Source: Magnetococcales bacterium (GTDB lineage: Bacteria > Pseudomonadota > Magnetococcia > Magnetococcales > UBA8363). From it: a stretch of 33,579 nt of DNA. A model generated the notes under the pieces. That model was given only the letters and a program-made list of their open reading frames with translations. It had not been told where the DNA came from and did no database searches. Location: assembly GCA_015228975.1 (NCBI GenBank), contig JADGCN010000023.1, positions 1 to 33,579 on the forward strand, in the 5' to 3' direction. The position numbers and the translations under genes are program-made. Below are positions 24,997 through 32,636 of this stretch, piece after piece (position 1 is the stretch's first letter; each line of letters opens with the position of its first letter).

Positions 24997-25491
24997 TTAG
25001 ACAGCTATCTTTTTTTTCGTTTGCGGTTTCATTTCCTGCATCGCCTGCTCCCGGGCCTGCGCTTGAAACTCTTTGGGTATCAAGGGCTGTCGGGAGGAAT
25101 ACTGGCCTAACAAAATCTGTTTGCCTTTGCGGGTCTCAATGTTGACGATCACGGGACCTGCAAGGTTGGTGCGCATCTCTTCGGGATGTCCCTCCGGGAT
25201 GGTCACCAAAGTGAACATCTCCGCGTCTTCCGATTTCTTCAGGCCAATGGCGGCGGCATCCTCATCTGAAATCTCAAACTCCAGATCGCAAAAGAAGTCG
25301 AACGGATTGACGACGATGAAGGAAATCTCCGGCTCATCCACCGACTGCAGCCAAAAGAACGAAGAATCATCCGAGTAGGGGAACATGATGTAGCGCCTAC
25401 TCAAGGGGAAACCCAACAAGCCATCCTCCAACCGGATTACGTCCGCAGAGTCAAAGCTCAGGGTTCCAAAACGGGTGCCATGAACCTCCAT
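24997..25491 (-). CDS. fliW: Flagellar assembly factor FliW (first copy)
   Basis: FliW of about 164 aa binds flagellin and relieves CsrA repression of flagellin translation. It shows the family core: TRFGTLSFDSADVIRLEDGLLGFPLSRRYIMFPY, SFFWLQSVDEPEISFIVVNPFDFFCDLEF, FTLVTIPEG, MRTNLAGPVIVN, GKQILLGQYSSRQPLIP. The Lys/Gln-rich C-terminal tail is unique to this copy. Two adjacent ATGs (25494 and 25491) follow AGGGAG; the second is chosen because the paralogue starts MEIHGTRFG. The frame is open to 25518 but that start lacks support. It precedes the short flagellin. No csrA gene is in the window. Confidence 0.92.
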   Translation of the reverse strand: MEVHGTRFGTLSFDSADVIRLEDGLLGFPLSRRYIMFPYSDDSSFFWLQSVDEPEISFIVVNPFDFFCDLEFEISDEDAAAIGLKKSEDAEMFTLVTIPEGHPEEMRTNLAGPVIVNIETRKGKQILLGQYSSRQPLIPKEFQAQAREQAMQEMKPQTKKKIAV

Positions 25492-26043
25492 CATCGTCTT
25501 CTCCCTGTCGTTGGGCATCTCGCATTGCGTTTCCGGTTGGTGATACCCAACCCCGACCGGATGGTTTCGAGAATTCTGTTTAGTTAAACCACTGGGTTCT
25601 TATAAAACAATCTGTTCAATTCACTAATCAATAACTCTATTTTCGTCATCCCCGCCCCCGATTGAAGCATTCGAGGGCAGGCTTCAGCGGGGATCCAGAG
25701 CCCGTCATTCCCGCGAAGGCGGGAACCCCGAATGCCTGAATCGGGGGGAACCTTCCTATTCTCTCCTGGCTTTCTGGATTCCCGCTTTCGCGGGAATGAC
25801 GCTGGAAAACTACATGCCCTGTGTTGCTTGTGGTTAAATACTTTCTAACTGAAATGACGCTGTATTATCCGCTTACTGAGGTGTTCCGATGCGTTGTATC
25901 TGATAATGCATTTCGTGTGCCATTTATATCTTCTTGGTCTTTCTTGGCTTTTCCCTTGTTCTTTCCGTCCTCTGGTGCCGATTCTGGGAAATTGTTGCCT
26001 ACTTGGGTCCGGCAATTTTTGTTACTGTGTACCTTTCAGGCTG
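25492..26043. other. Intergenic region between the giant flagellin and fliW
   Basis: The roughly 600-nt gap holds the palindromic repeat at 25645-25800. The flanks, 25501-25644 and 25801-26043, are comparatively AT-rich. I see no convincing gene: the plus-strand frames here are low-complexity Phe/Leu/Ser runs without ribosome-binding sites. No clear sigma-54 or sigma-28 promoter for fliW was found. Confidence 0.5.
25645..25800. repeat. Palindromic dispersed repeat (REP/MITE-like), copy 1
   Basis: The element is built from inverted modules: GTCATCCCCGCCCCCGATTG (25645-25664), an inverted GTCATTCCCGCGAAGGCGGGAA (25694-25715), an inverted CCGAATGCCTGAATCGGGGG segment (about 25728-25747), and a terminal palindrome core TTCCCGCTTTCGCGGGAA with flanks at 25773-25800. 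The terminal 28 nt are identical to 32461-32488. It lies wholly between genes. Confidence 0.9.
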
Positions 26044-26108
26044 TCAGGCCAGGGGATCCGCTTGCCTGGGAGTGGGGTTAGGCAAGCGAATCTTCCTTTA
26101 TGGCCTGA
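26044..26108 (-). terminator. Nested hairpin just past the giant flagellin gene
   Basis: An inner perfect stem CGCTTGCCT (26059-26067) / AGGCAAGCG (26080-26088) is enclosed by a second stem TCAGGCC (26044-26050) / GGCCTGA (26102-26108). It begins 5 nt beyond the stop codon of the 775-aa flagellin. No T-tract follows on the minus strand, so it may act as a transcript-end stabiliser or a factor-dependent terminator. Confidence 0.5.
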
Positions 26109-26112
26109 GACC

Positions 26113-28440
26113 TCATCTGAGCAGTTGCAGAGCCAGTTGAGGTTGTTGGTTGCACTGAGCGAGAACTGCTGTTCCAGCTTGTTGCATGATGGTCAGCTTG
26201 GTCATGTTGGCTGTTTCCGCGGCGATATCGGTGTCCAAAATGCGCGAGCGGGCAGCACTGACGTTTTCCACCACGTTGGAAAGGTTGTTGATATTCGAGG
26301 TGAACCGATTCTGAATGGCACCCAGCTCGGCCCGTGTCGAGGAGACCCGATCAATGGCCTGCTTGACGATGGAGATCATCCGGGCGGCCGCATCCTGTCC
26401 GGCCAACGGCGGGTTGGATGCATTGGTCGTTGGTGGATCGAACGGCAGTGTCGGATCGGTGGGGATCGTCGCACCGGTAATATCAATCAGGGGTGACGGG
26501 GGAAACTTGGTCTGTTTAGAGGTATCTACCAGCCAGGAGGGGACGGTGATATATTCCCCCCCTTTCGGTTGCGAGGCGGCACGAACCGCGGAATCTCGCG
26601 CCCCCAAGACCAGGGCCATTTGCTTGGCGGATGCCTGGGCCGATGCGACCGTTCCGCTGGGTTTGGCTGCTGACAAACCGGCGGCGGCTATGATTTTGGC
26701 TTCCGAGACGGTCAATTGCTTGGATTGATCGGCTGCGACTGCCGCCTGGGCGATGGATTCAATATCCTTGTTCTCATTGACGGCACCACGGAATGCCTGG
26801 ATCACCAGGATGAGATTGCCCACCGGGACATCCTTGACCGTTGTACCGTTGGTCACCGCATTGTCGATGACGGTGGTGGGACCGGAGGCGTTGAATATGG
26901 CTCCGTTGGTTGCCCCCGCCAAAGCGGTGTATTGAGCGGGAACTGCGTCGGAATCGGTGTAGGTGGTGCGAATGGCATCGTAGGTGGCTGCTGCAATGAC
27001 CCGAGCCTGGTCCGAGTTAATGGTAGAATCAGCGGGCTTGACTACGGTTTCCGCAACCCAGGCGGCAATAACCGCCGACTTTTGGTTGCCACCACCCGTG
27101 AGTTTGGTCACACCATCGTTGTTGCGTCCCCGGGCGGACAGTACCGCTGCCGCCAAACCTTTGGCATTATTGCCGGTTATGCGGGGGTCGGCACCGGTGA
27201 TGGCCGCAGCCATGGCCGTGACATCCAGGTTGCTGTCGATGCCATTGTTGATGGCGGTCGTCAGTCCGGCTACCACAGGGGCGAATCCAAGACCGGTGAC
27301 AATGGCCGATGTGGTATTGGCAACGTTGGCGACCAATGTTTGCAAGTCAACGTTCACACCCACGGCATTGATGGCCACGGCAGAGCCGAAGTTCGACGCA
27401 TCAATGGCTGCCGAGGCGATGGTTTGGGCATTGGCGGTTGAGAGTTTCGGATTAGCCGCCTGGATGTCCGTGGTCAGGTCCGTAAGGCTCTTGCCGGCAG
27501 CGATACCCTTGCTGGCTGCCGTTTGAATCTTGGCATCGGGACTCGTCGCCAACGTCGCCGGTACCAGAGCAGTTGTTGCAATGTTGACGGCCTTGTTGAC
27601 CGCAGTATCCCGGTCCATCAGATTCGTTTCGAGGGCATTGACAACACCCGTGGTGCTGACGACCTCGCTATTGATCGAAGCTGCCACAGTCGTGGTGTTT
27701 TGATCGTCAATGGCGTTCAACAGGTTCGTCGCTACGGTGCTAGAATCGATCGTCCAGGGCGACGGGCCTTGGGTATTGGCGTTGGCCAGGGTATTGATCA
27801 TTTTGGCCGATGAGGAGCTGAACAGCTTGGAACCAGCCAACTGTGTCGTCGGGGCCTTGATGGTCATACCCGTGATCAAAGGGTTCTTGACACTGACCAG
27901 ATTGTTGGGATCCGCCGGCTGGGGTTGCGCCAGCAAGGTCGCGGCACGGGCATCCGCCAGGGTGACGACCACGGTTTGACTCTCCTGGGCACCGATCTGG
28001 AATACCAGCGGTTTGGTCTTGCCATTCAGCATGGGCCAACCGTTGAATTCGGTCTGATTGGCAACCCGCTCGATTTCCGACAGGAGTTGCGACACCTCCT
28101 GTTGCAAACTGGCGCGATCCTGATCACTGTTGGTGGCGTTGGCCGCTTGTACCGACAGTTCGTTGATGCGTTGCAACATATCGGCGTGTTCCTGCAGGGC
28201 GCCTTCCGCCACCTGGGATACGGAGATCCCATCGTTGGCATTGCGCACCGCTTGGGACAAGCCGCGAATCTGCGAGGTCATGCGATTGCTGATGGCAAGG
28301 CCTGCGGCATCATCTCCCGCCGTGTTGATGCGGACGCCGGATGAGAGCCTTGCGAATACTTTGCCCAGTTCCCCAGACGACTTCAACATGTTGCGTTGCG
28401 CGTTGATGGAGGCCAGGTTGGTGTTCAGATAAATTGGCAT
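26113..28440 (-). CDS. Giant flagellin (775 aa) with about 500-residue Ala-rich insertion
   Basis: The ends are clear flagellin: residues 1-140 (LNTNLASINAQRNMLKSSGE, FARLSSGVRINTAGDDAAGLAISNRMTSQ, VAEGALQEHADMLQRINELSVQAANATNS) and about 690-775 (GAIQNRFTSNINNLSNVVENVSAARSRILDTDIAAETANMTK, then a QQPQLALQLLR end). Between them lies a roughly 500-residue surface domain rich in Ala, Thr, Asn and Asp, with a recurring helical motif near 322-347, 406-436, 458-490 and 559-592. Cys763 lies in the D0 helix, where the short flagellin has Ala. AAGGAA precedes the ATG, and fliW ends 38 nt upstream. It is a probable filament protein with a large exposed domain; function of the insert is unknown. Confidence 0.93.
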   Translation of the reverse strand: MPIYLNTNLASINAQRNMLKSSGELGKVFARLSSGVRINTAGDDAAGLAISNRMTSQIRGLSQAVRNANDGISVSQVAEGALQEHADMLQRINELSVQAANATNSDQDRASLQQEVSQLLSEIERVANQTEFNGWPMLNGKTKPLVFQIGAQESQTVVVTLADARAATLLAQPQPADPNNLVSVKNPLITGMTIKAPTTQLAGSKLFSSSSAKMINTLANANTQGPSPWTIDSSTVATNLLNAIDDQNTTTVAASINSEVVSTTGVVNALETNLMDRDTAVNKAVNIATTALVPATLATSPDAKIQTAASKGIAAGKSLTDLTTDIQAANPKLSTANAQTIASAAIDASNFGSAVAINAVGVNVDLQTLVANVANTTSAIVTGLGFAPVVAGLTTAINNGIDSNLDVTAMAAAITGADPRITGNNAKGLAAAVLSARGRNNDGVTKLTGGGNQKSAVIAAWVAETVVKPADSTINSDQARVIAAATYDAIRTTYTDSDAVPAQYTALAGATNGAIFNASGPTTVIDNAVTNGTTVKDVPVGNLILVIQAFRGAVNENKDIESIAQAAVAADQSKQLTVSEAKIIAAAGLSAAKPSGTVASAQASAKQMALVLGARDSAVRAASQPKGGEYITVPSWLVDTSKQTKFPPSPLIDITGATIPTDPTLPFDPPTTNASNPPLAGQDAAARMISIVKQAIDRVSSTRAELGAIQNRFTSNINNLSNVVENVSAARSRILDTDIAAETANMTKLTIMQQAGTAVLAQCNQQPQLALQLLR

Positions 28441-28478
28441 GGTCGTTTCCTTTCGTTACTGCATTTCATTCGCAAAGA

Positions 28479-29018
28479 TCAACCGGCTGCGGCAACCTTC
28501 AGCGATCTGTTTTTGTCCGTCTGACGCGAACGACGCCGCGCACCCTTGTTGACCGGTTTTTTCCTGTCGGATTCATTCAGATATCTTTCACGCAATACCT
28601 TCGGGATGAGGGGCTGGCGCGGAGAAAATTCTTTAATGAGTATCTGTTTGCCCTTCCGATTGACGGTGTTGACCACCACGGGACCCGCAAGATTGGTGCG
28701 CATTTCTTCAGGCCGTCCCTCGGGTATCGTCACCAGCGTGAAAACTTCCACATCTTCGCCCCGTTCCAACCCCAACTGTTCGGTGTCTTCATCCTGGATG
28801 GCGAACTCCAGGTCGGCGAAGAAATCGAAAGGATTGACCACGATGAAAGCAATTTCCGGTTCATCCACCGATTGCAGCCAGAAAAATGAGGAATCCTGAC
28901 CGTAAGGGAACAACAAGAACCTGTTGCTCAGGGGAAATCCCAACAATCCATCCCCGATGGTGATCACTTCGTTTTCCTCGAACTCCAGTACCCCAAACCG
29001 GGTTCCATGAATCTCCAT
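28479..29018 (-). CDS. fliW: Flagellar assembly factor FliW (second copy)
   Basis: This 179-aa FliW starts MEIHGTRFGVLEFEENEVIT. It shares nearly all conserved blocks with the other copy (GLLGFPLSNRFLLFPY, SFFWLQSVDEPEI, FIVVNPFDFFADLEF, FTLVTIPEGRPEEMRTNLAGPVVVN, RQPLIPK) but has a strongly basic C-terminal tail (RKKPVNKGARRRSRQTDKNRSLK). It lies 24 nt after flgL and 38 nt before the giant flagellin, so it likely regulates that flagellin. GGAGTGGAG precedes the ATG. The basic tail suggests a possible nucleic-acid contact; that is inference. Confidence 0.94.
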   Translation of the reverse strand: MEIHGTRFGVLEFEENEVITIGDGLLGFPLSNRFLLFPYGQDSSFFWLQSVDEPEIAFIVVNPFDFFADLEFAIQDEDTEQLGLERGEDVEVFTLVTIPEGRPEEMRTNLAGPVVVNTVNRKGKQILIKEFSPRQPLIPKVLRERYLNESDRKKPVNKGARRRSRQTDKNRSLKVAAAG

Positions 29019-29042
29019 GTTTGTTCTCCACTCCCAAAGAAA

Positions 29043-30242
29043 CTACCGAATAAAATCTAATAACGATGTATTGAGTATTTGGCGTTCGGTGGCGGTCAGC
29101 ACCTGCATGTTCTGGGATTTCTGCGTCAACTCGGAGATCAATCCTAAAACATCCGCTTCGGTGTTGGTCGCCTTGGCTGTTGAAAGGGCCTCGCTGTCCG
29201 TTGACAAGGTTTTGCTGACCGCATCGATCAGTGTGACCCGTACACCGGTGACCGCTTGCAAATCAGAGACCTGGGCGCCGGCTTCCTGCAGGCGGTCCAC
29301 CTGGGCATGAATTTCATCCGGGTCGGCCCTGAGCAAAGCCCCGCGCAAAGCGGCGATGGCACCGAGGACATTGACATTGCGTCCGATAGGACCGGTCCCT
29401 TCGAGTAATTCCTTGCCGGTGACGTTACCCGGCAAACTTTGCCCATTCAGCACTTTGACCGGGCGGTCCGCTACGCCCCCCTGGTACTGGGGCACAACTT
29501 CAAAGTAGTAGACGTCCCCCTTGGCGGGCTTGAAACTGTCGTCAACACTGACCTGCAAGCCATTCCCCAAATCCAGAACCGTTGGAGAGGTCCCGGTTTG
29601 TTTGGGTGGCGGCAATTCAACACCGTTGACATCTACCTTGAAATCCCCGGTTGCCGCCTGATAGGACATTTTGACGCTCATGGGGAGATCCGTGATACTT
29701 TGGCTATTCACCACGCTGGCTTTGATGCCGGTCGGGGCGGGGGCCAACGTACCCTTGCCATTGGTTCGCATCGTTATCGACGTGGTTTGCAGGTGCTGGG
29801 CATCGTAAGGGGACCTGGTGCGGCTGCCACTGAAAATGGGCGTTCCATCTGTCTCAAGATTGACATTCTTCAAAATGTCCTGGTAAATCGCTTTGGCCGA
29901 CTCCCCTTGCGCCTTCAAGATGTCCGGGTTGCCCGCCGTTTCACTGTTGCCCATCTGTAACGCCAAATCTTTGGCATCCAGCAACCGTTCAAACATTTGC
30001 CCAACCTGGGTATCGGCCAGGTTCAATCTTTGGGACGCAGTATCGGTGGTCTTTTGCAGGCTTTGCACCCCGGAGAGATCCGCCGAGAACAGGATATCCC
30101 TGAAACTCCCCGTGGGGTCGTCGGAGGGGCGACTGATCCGCTTGCCAGTTGTGGTATTCTCCTGGATCTTCTGCAGGTCCTGCTGCTGCGATTGCATGGC
30201 AACGGCCCCTGACGTGTACATCATTGTTTGCGTGACGCGCAT
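29043..30242 (-). CDS. flgL: Flagellar hook-associated protein 3
   Basis: The 399-aa hook-filament junction protein has a flagellin-like N-terminus (MRVTQTMMYTSGAVAMQSQQQDLQKIQENTTTGKRISRPSDDPTGSF) and C-terminus (TDSEALSTAKATNTEADVLGLISELTQKSQNMQVLTATERQILNTSLLDFI). The PSDDPTGS motif is diagnostic of FlgL. Its variable central part is modest in length. It lies 21 nt after flgK with AGAGGAAAA as ribosome-binding site, and 24 nt before fliW. Confidence 0.95.
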   Translation of the reverse strand: MRVTQTMMYTSGAVAMQSQQQDLQKIQENTTTGKRISRPSDDPTGSFRDILFSADLSGVQSLQKTTDTASQRLNLADTQVGQMFERLLDAKDLALQMGNSETAGNPDILKAQGESAKAIYQDILKNVNLETDGTPIFSGSRTRSPYDAQHLQTTSITMRTNGKGTLAPAPTGIKASVVNSQSITDLPMSVKMSYQAATGDFKVDVNGVELPPPKQTGTSPTVLDLGNGLQVSVDDSFKPAKGDVYYFEVVPQYQGGVADRPVKVLNGQSLPGNVTGKELLEGTGPIGRNVNVLGAIAALRGALLRADPDEIHAQVDRLQEAGAQVSDLQAVTGVRVTLIDAVSKTLSTDSEALSTAKATNTEADVLGLISELTQKSQNMQVLTATERQILNTSLLDFIR

Positions 30243-30263
30243 GTTCGTTTTCCTCTCAGGCGA

Positions 30264-32048
30264 CTAAACCATGGAGATCAGGGATTGCATCAACTCGTCG
30301 GCGATGCTGACCATTTTGCTGGAAGCTTGAAAAGCCCGTTGGTATTTCAGGAGATCCGTCAACTCTTCCTCCAGAGACACACCCGAAACCGAACTGCGCA
30401 AATTGGAGATGAAATCCTGTGACGATTTTTGCGCGGTCAGGCTGTCTTTGTTCTGACTGACCAGGGAACCCAAATCACCCGTGACTTCGGCATAATGATT
30501 GGTCAGGGTGGCGTTCTGCCCGTCGATGGTGAACTTCGAGGTGCGTATGTTGCCCAGGGCAATGGCACCTTTGGCGTTGGCATCGTCAAACGTGACCGCA
30601 CCGTTGCTCACCGTGAGTTGGGCGCTGCCGAGTTGCTTGGAGTCGTCGAGCAACGTTTGGTTGACATGGATGTCTTCCGCACTCCGGCCACCGAAAATGG
30701 CGCCGATACCCAGGGCAGCCAAAATGCCACTCGAATCACTGGCCACGCCGAACACCCCACCCGCTTTTTTGGCACTGATCTGCAAATATTGCTGATCGCC
30801 CTCGGTGGCAAACGATGCATTGACAGTGCCGGATTGATTGATGGCTTTGGCAATGTCAACAATGGACATGTCCCGTGTGATGGCAATCGGTTGTGAAAGG
30901 GTCAGGTTGTCGGTGGTATCCCCGGAGGCGAAGGTGATAGATCCGTCCACGACCCGCGCCATACCCTTGGGAGTGTCTTTGTAGTTGGGATCTTTGCTGT
31001 TGGTCACCACATTCTTGATCGCCGGGTATTGACCTTTGACAGGGGTGGTCAAATCTTGCCCCAGTTCAAATATCCCCGTCTGCGATTGGTACATGGTTTG
31101 ACTGACCGTCTGGCTGCTGACCCGGTTGACCTGCCAGCGCAATTCGTCCGCAAGGGTGTTCAACTTGGTCATGACGCCGTTTTGGCCATGGATGATCTGG
31201 TCACGGATCTCCAGCAAACCGCCCAGTTTGCCACCGCGAATGTGATCGCTGTCGCCATACTCACGGCTGTTGATGGTGATCCCTTGAAAGCCTTCGGCAT
31301 TGACCTTGGGACTGCGGGTCAAGGTGGCGGCGTAAACCTCATCGGCAATCGTTTGTTGGCCCCGCGAGGTCATGATCTTCAAACCATCCTGCGCCGTGGG
31401 CAATGTTTGGATGTCGATGATCTTGCCCAGGTCCAGAACCATCTGGCTGCGTTGATCCTTGAGGTCCAGGGCCGGGTTGGAATTTTCATTGGCAACAATG
31501 GTCTTGTTGATGTCCCGGATCGCTTTCAGACGGGTATTGACATCATCCAGAGTGGCGGTGATTTCCTTGTCAATCGGCAGGGTGATGTCGCCCAACGACT
31601 TTTGCATCTTTTGAATCGTCTGGGCCAGAGCATTGGCTTGGGCCACAAAATCTTCACGCCCTACGGGATTGGTGGGATTGCTGGTCAGGGCATCGGCCTT
31701 GGCATAAAAGGCTTCCAATTGTTTGGAGAGTCCAGAATCGTCCAAGTCATTGAACACTTGTTCGACCATGCCGAGATATTGATCTCGGGTTTCCAAACGT
31801 CCCAGTTCACCAGTTCCCAGTTGTTGGCGGCGATCAACCAGTTGGTCGATTTGCCGGGTGATTTCTTCCATTCTGACGCCGGAGCCACCGGGATCCTGCG
31901 AGTTCCCCGGGACCCCTTCCTGCTGGACGGTCTGGCGGGAGTACCCCGGGGTGTTGACGTTGCTGATGTTGTGCGAAACCGTGTGCAACGACCCCTGGGA
32001 GACGAGAATCCCTTGCTTGGAGATGTTCAGCAGGCTGTTGAGAGACAT
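30264..32048 (-). CDS. flgK: Flagellar hook-associated protein 1
   Basis: The 594-aa first junction protein between hook and filament begins with the rod/hook-type start SLNSLLNISKQGILVSQGSLHTVSHNISNVNTPGYSRQTV and ends with SGVSLEEELTDLLKYQRAFQASSKMVSIADELMQSLISMV, the FlgK C-terminal signature. The middle is variable and surface-exposed. AAGGAAAAGG precedes the ATG. It is the first gene of the run flgK-flgL-fliW-giant flagellin, with a strong sigma-54-type promoter 60 nt upstream. Confidence 0.96.
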   Translation of the reverse strand: MSLNSLLNISKQGILVSQGSLHTVSHNISNVNTPGYSRQTVQQEGVPGNSQDPGGSGVRMEEITRQIDQLVDRRQQLGTGELGRLETRDQYLGMVEQVFNDLDDSGLSKQLEAFYAKADALTSNPTNPVGREDFVAQANALAQTIQKMQKSLGDITLPIDKEITATLDDVNTRLKAIRDINKTIVANENSNPALDLKDQRSQMVLDLGKIIDIQTLPTAQDGLKIMTSRGQQTIADEVYAATLTRSPKVNAEGFQGITINSREYGDSDHIRGGKLGGLLEIRDQIIHGQNGVMTKLNTLADELRWQVNRVSSQTVSQTMYQSQTGIFELGQDLTTPVKGQYPAIKNVVTNSKDPNYKDTPKGMARVVDGSITFASGDTTDNLTLSQPIAITRDMSIVDIAKAINQSGTVNASFATEGDQQYLQISAKKAGGVFGVASDSSGILAALGIGAIFGGRSAEDIHVNQTLLDDSKQLGSAQLTVSNGAVTFDDANAKGAIALGNIRTSKFTIDGQNATLTNHYAEVTGDLGSLVSQNKDSLTAQKSSQDFISNLRSSVSGVSLEEELTDLLKYQRAFQASSKMVSIADELMQSLISMV

Positions 32049-32107
32049 GAACCTTTTCCTTAGCTCGTATGGATAAGCGCCGAATGTCGCGCTGTCGCAG
32101 TGTTGAT

Positions 32108-32125
32108 ATGCAGCGGACGTGCCAA
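32108..32125 (-). promoter_or_regulatory. Predicted sigma-54 (RpoN) promoter of the flgK operon
   Basis: On the minus strand TTGGCACGTCCGCTGCAT matches the -24/-12 consensus with GG and GC exactly 10 nt apart and a perfect TTGGCACG -24 block. Transcription would start near 32097, giving a leader of about 50 nt before the flgK ATG. Confidence 0.75.
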
Positions 32126-32426
32126 TTCTGGAGCGTTCATTCCCTCGCTGTGATGTTCTCTGGAGTGTTTATTTAAAATATTGTTATTAATCTAAAATTT
32201 CGCATTCATTCCCGTTGCGGCAAGGGGCGGGAGCGCCTTTTTTGCCCTTACGCAATTTTCGCGCTAAACCTTTTCATCCCTGCGATAAGGCAAATTTCCC
32301 CTGGTACCCCGCGCCAAGCGGCAAATGTTTCCGTCCACACTGCGCGGCAACCTGCAAAACCACGTGCCGGGGTGACGAATCCTGGATGGCATGCTACAGT
32401 AGCCTTCATTAGCAATTGCGTTTTGC
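32126..32426. other. Intergenic region between flgK and suhB, left part
   Basis: About 300 nt without a convincing gene. An AT-rich block at about 32165-32205 lies upstream of the sigma-54 site and could bind an activator or IHF. A short GC stem GGCG/CGCC followed by TTTTTT at about 32227-32242 looks like a weak terminator facing the plus strand, but no plus-strand gene ends here. Short frames here do not look coding. Confidence 0.4.
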
Positions 32427-32594
32427 GGCCTTGATCATCGTTTCGTCCGAGCCAACTCATTCTGGATTCCCGCTTTCGCGGGAATGACGAAAAAAACGCT
32501 GAGATTGCAGTTGTTTGTCATTCCCACGAAAGCGGGAATCCAGACGGAAACGAAACATCTTCGATGCGCTTTGGCCGAAACGATGATCAAGGCC
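32427..32594. repeat. Nested palindromic repeat (REP/MITE-like, copy 2) upstream of suhB
   Basis: Outer perfect 19-bp inverted repeat: GGCCTTGATCATCGTTTCG (32427-32445) and its complement CGAAACGATGATCAAGGCC (32576-32594). Inside lie two 28-bp inverted arms, 32461-32488 and 32517-32544, identical except for one base, separated by 28 nt; each contains a smaller palindrome (CCCGCTTTCGCGGG type). The first arm is identical to the end of the repeat at 25773-25800. The right outer arm ends 42 nt before the suhB start. Confidence 0.92.
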
Positions 32595-32636
32595 CGTTTT
32601 GCCGCGAAAATGGTTTCCCCCGACCCAAAGGTTCTG

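Noticed and set aside
25645-25800. Possible CRISPR-like array because of repeated palindromes
   Set aside because: Units are not regularly spaced, alternate in orientation, and there are no spacers of constant length; a REP/MITE-type repeat fits better.
26000-26020. GG-N10-GC match on the minus strand as a sigma-54 promoter for fliW
   Set aside because: Only the spacing fits; the -24 block reads CCGGAC instead of TGGCAC and it is about 500 nt from the start codon.
25821-26140. Plus-strand frames in the gap before fliW
   Set aside because: Low-complexity Phe/Leu/Ser readings in AT-rich DNA, no ribosome-binding site, overlapping the nested hairpin and the flagellin end.
32300-32380. Possible tRNA or small RNA from GC-rich paired segments (CCGCG/CGCGG)
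   Set aside because: No cloverleaf with T-arm or anticodon arm could be formed on either strand.
32484-32636. N-terminal extension of suhB
   Set aside because: The extension would be translated from the dispersed palindromic repeat; the ATG at 32637 gives the normal family start.
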